A DNA stretch of 64,000 bases. It comes from Palsa-360 sp963719875. GTDB taxonomy: Bacteria; Acidobacteriota; Terriglobia; Acidiferrales; UBA7541. A program made the position numbers and the translations under genes. Below, piece after piece: positions 62,143 to 64,000 of the stretch. The DNA lies in the NCBI GenBank assembly GCA_963719875.1, contig CAVRDJ010000002.1, positions 3,162,001 through 3,226,000 on the forward strand. The letters are read 5' to 3'. Below the pieces are notes generated by a model. That model was not told the origin of the DNA, made no database searches, and saw nothing but the letters and a program-made list of their open reading frames with translations. How positions within the stretch are numbered: position 1 is the stretch's first letter; every line of letters begins with the position of its first letter.

Positions 62143-63639
62143 TTATTCGAGGTACTTTCCAACTTCTGCGCTGCCGGTGCCGGTGCAACCCGTCGCCCCA
62201 TATCGCAGGAACTTTTGAGTTCTCGCAGCTCCATCCACCTCGCCGACGTAAACATTTCCGTCGGAATCGGCAGCTACCATGTGCGGCCAGTGGAATTCGC
62301 CCGCCTGGCGGCCGCCGCCCCCAAAGCGACTTAATTCCGTCAGGTTCTGCCGGTTGATGACATATATCACGTCATTATCGAGATCGGCGACGTACATGCA
62401 CGTCTGCTTCGGGTCAGTCGAGAAGTTCACCGTACCCGAAGTGCCGCCGATGGTCTGAGGAGCAACATGGATCTCGCCCACAAAACCACATTTGCCTACC
62501 TCGCCATCCGGGTTGGAGCAAGGCTTCCCCACCTCGGATGCCTTAAAGACCTGCACGCGATTGTTGCTGCGATCGCAGACATAGAGCAGACCGTCGTTGG
62601 CCAGCTTGGCGCAGTGAACAGGGCTGCGGAAAAACTTCGGTTTCATATTGCCAGCCTTGAAATCAGCCGGCCAGGAGCCGGCGTCTTCGCCGACATTTTC
62701 ACCGCCGGAATTTTCTCCTACCACAGGGCTTTGTCCGTAAGCCCCAAAGTGCCCCACATACTTTCCGGTCGCTGAGTTGACAATGAGCACGCGCCGGTTT
62801 CCGTAACCATCGGCGATGTACATGAGGTTCGTCTTCGGATCCACGACCATATCGGCCGGCCAAAAAGGTTCGGGTGTTCCGTTGACGCCGCCACTCTCAT
62901 CGTTGCTATTCGGTCCCTTCGCGCCTGCGGTGCCGATCTGGTAGACGAACGTGCCGTCCCGCTTGAATTTCAGGATCTGTGAATCGTTCCCGAAGTTCGG
63001 CGCCCACGCATACTGACCATGGAAATTGCGGGCTTGGCCATTGCCCGCGACATAGACAAAGTCGTTCTGATCCACGTAGATGCCATGCTCACGCGCAGGC
63101 CAGACGCAGCCGTCCTGCTGGCGGCACTTCGTCTCCAGGAAACCCGGATCACCTGGACCGCCCCAGGACTGCAGCAGTTTGCCTGCTTTGTCGAATATCA
63201 GAACCGACGGCGCGGGCATACAGCAGCCGTTAATCTGCCCATAAGGCCGCGCGAATCCCAGCGCGCTGATCGGATTGCCTTTCGCGTCCGTGCCGGCTAC
63301 GCCCTGCATCCCGCTATCCGTGGAGGTGACCGAGCGGGGACGGTGGTAAACCCAGATCTGGTCATGCTTATCGACGGCTATTCCGCCGACATCGCCGATT
63401 ACCCAGTGATGGGGCAGCGGCTGGGGCCAAGCAGGATCGAGCACAAAGCCCGGCGCGGTTCCTTTGTGCTCAGCCGACATCCCCTCAGCGAGTCGATCCA
63501 AAACGTGAGCCTTCTGCAGAGCGTCCGCAGCGCTTGTGGCGGACTGCTGAGCGTGCAACGAAGGAACGAGGCGCGACGCACTCAACGCGCCGGCGAGCAT
63601 TCCCACACAAATAGCATAATGGATCATTCTCAAAGTCAT
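62143..63639 (-). CDS. Exported NHL-repeat beta-propeller protein
   Basis: A 498-residue protein with a signal peptide (about 1-30) and six or so NHL-like blades (GDVGGIAVDKHDQIWVYHRP, REHGIYVDQNDFVYVAGN, PADMVVDPKTNLMYIADGYGNRRVLIV, LLYVCDRSNNRVQVF, HWPHMVAADSDGNVYVGEV). Its layout resembles peptidyl-alpha-hydroxyglycine lyase-like propellers, but no activity can be assigned. TAGGAGGG lies 7 bp before ATG 63639. It is on the same strand as the GMC pair and the next propeller. Confidence 0.85.
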   Translation of the reverse strand: MTLRMIHYAICVGMLAGALSASRLVPSLHAQQSATSAADALQKAHVLDRLAEGMSAEHKGTAPGFVLDPAWPQPLPHHWVIGDVGGIAVDKHDQIWVYHRPRSVTSTDSGMQGVAGTDAKGNPISALGFARPYGQINGCCMPAPSVLIFDKAGKLLQSWGGPGDPGFLETKCRQQDGCVWPAREHGIYVDQNDFVYVAGNGQARNFHGQYAWAPNFGNDSQILKFKRDGTFVYQIGTAGAKGPNSNDESGGVNGTPEPFWPADMVVDPKTNLMYIADGYGNRRVLIVNSATGKYVGHFGAYGQSPVVGENSGGENVGEDAGSWPADFKAGNMKPKFFRSPVHCAKLANDGLLYVCDRSNNRVQVFKASEVGKPCSNPDGEVGKCGFVGEIHVAPQTIGGTSGTVNFSTDPKQTCMYVADLDNDVIYVINRQNLTELSRFGGGGRQAGEFHWPHMVAADSDGNVYVGEVDGAARTQKFLRYGATGCTGTGSAEVGKYLE

Positions 63640-63724
63640 CTTGGCCCTCCTATAATGACAATGGCGCTTGGTTGTGGTTTAGACCAGTATTTCCGTTTTG
63701 ACGCCTGGGATCAGTTCTGGCTGT

Positions 63725-64000
63725 TCAGGGTTGCGCCTGGTAAATCTGGACTTCCACTTTGGATCCCGGCTCGGGGGCTACCAGCTTGCCTCCAGCACGC
63801 TTACCTCTGCTGGAGACGGCAAGGTATAGACGATTCAGCTCCGGGACAAAGATGGACGTCTTGGCCCGGTAACCGGTCGGGACTTCCGCGACGCTCACAT
63901 AATGATCCGCGTCCTGCTGTTTGATTACACTCGTGCTCCCATCGCCCGTAATATAAATGCGTTTCCGCACAGGGTCATAGCCCATATCGTCGCTGTTCTC
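63725..64000 (-). CDS. YncE-like beta-propeller protein, C-terminal end (5' end outside window)
   Basis: The frame is open to the right edge. Visible: ENSDDMGYDPVRKRIYITGDGSTSV, IFVPELNRLYLAVSSRG and a terminal VEVQIYQ, the blade pattern of YVTN/YncE-type propellers. Too little is present for a role. It is 85 bp upstream of the NHL gene on the same strand. Confidence 0.7.
   Translation of the reverse strand, partial: ENSDDMGYDPVRKRIYITGDGSTSVIKQQDADHYVSVAEVPTGYRAKTSIFVPELNRLYLAVSSRGKRAGGKLVAPEPGSKVEVQIYQAQP

Overview
The window reads as a piece of chromosome from a GC-rich, Gram-negative, free-living bacterium, most likely an Acidobacteriota (Terriglobia-like) genome or metagenome bin. This is inferred from the gene set and style: an outer-membrane TonB receptor, a TonB protein with the GG-x-GG linker common in that phylum, an IS481-type element, many dispersed hairpin repeats, and a secA / hisS-aspS-mutL-cmk / rho-lon-clpX-clpP-tig core. 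No rRNA is present to settle it.

Layout. 1-6414: the end of a TonB-dependent receptor, two YfiR-like (DUF4154) periplasmic proteins, a CHASE8-type hybrid histidine kinase and a PleD-like response-regulator diguanylate cyclase, all on one strand and almost touching; this looks like a c-di-GMP signalling operon. 6436-9207: an MscS channel, a small Tat-signal protein and a TonB protein with three 41-residue repeats ahead of its membrane anchor. 9279-10648: an IS481-type insertion sequence 21 bp beyond the 3' end of a tRNA-Arg. 10865-14299: a two-gene unit encoding a TIR-TM-DUF4185 protein and a SLOG-four-TM protein; this is the best candidate for a poorly described nucleotide-signal immune or signalling system. 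14555-17184: an RsbW-like kinase with a membrane partner, small hypotheticals and an outer-membrane barrel. 17327-25494: secA, a membrane-sensor-tethered trehalose-6-phosphate synthase, and a divergent TetR / FAD-oxidoreductase pair with a clear promoter-operator. 25729-28869: a large HEAT-PilZ protein with a Gly-rich stretch of about 190 residues.

29080-37052 carries housekeeping genes (Mrp ATPase, gamma carbonic anhydrase, HisRS, AspRS, MutL, Cmk), separated by hairpin repeats. 37185-45775 is a minus-strand block of EAL-HDOD protein, Rho, Lon, ClpX, ClpP and trigger factor. 46233-52569 holds a glycosyltransferase-like membrane protein, tRNA-Leu and a CzcA/CzcB-type metal efflux operon with no outer-membrane factor in view. 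52785-54444 has a zinc-ribbon membrane protein and a DHH phosphoesterase. 54483-56408 is a small accessory patch: a MITE-like repeat, a tRNA-Lys cut off at its anticodon loop, an intact tRNA-Lys, and short or frameshifted genes. 56807-64000 encodes secreted or periplasmic oxidative enzymes: an MBL hydrolase, a HugZ-like protein, a frameshifted GMC oxidoreductase with its small Tat partner, an NHL-repeat protein and the end of a further beta-propeller-like protein.

Two genes (55600-56357 and 59710-61369) each need one frameshift to read through. They may be real pseudogenes or assembly errors.
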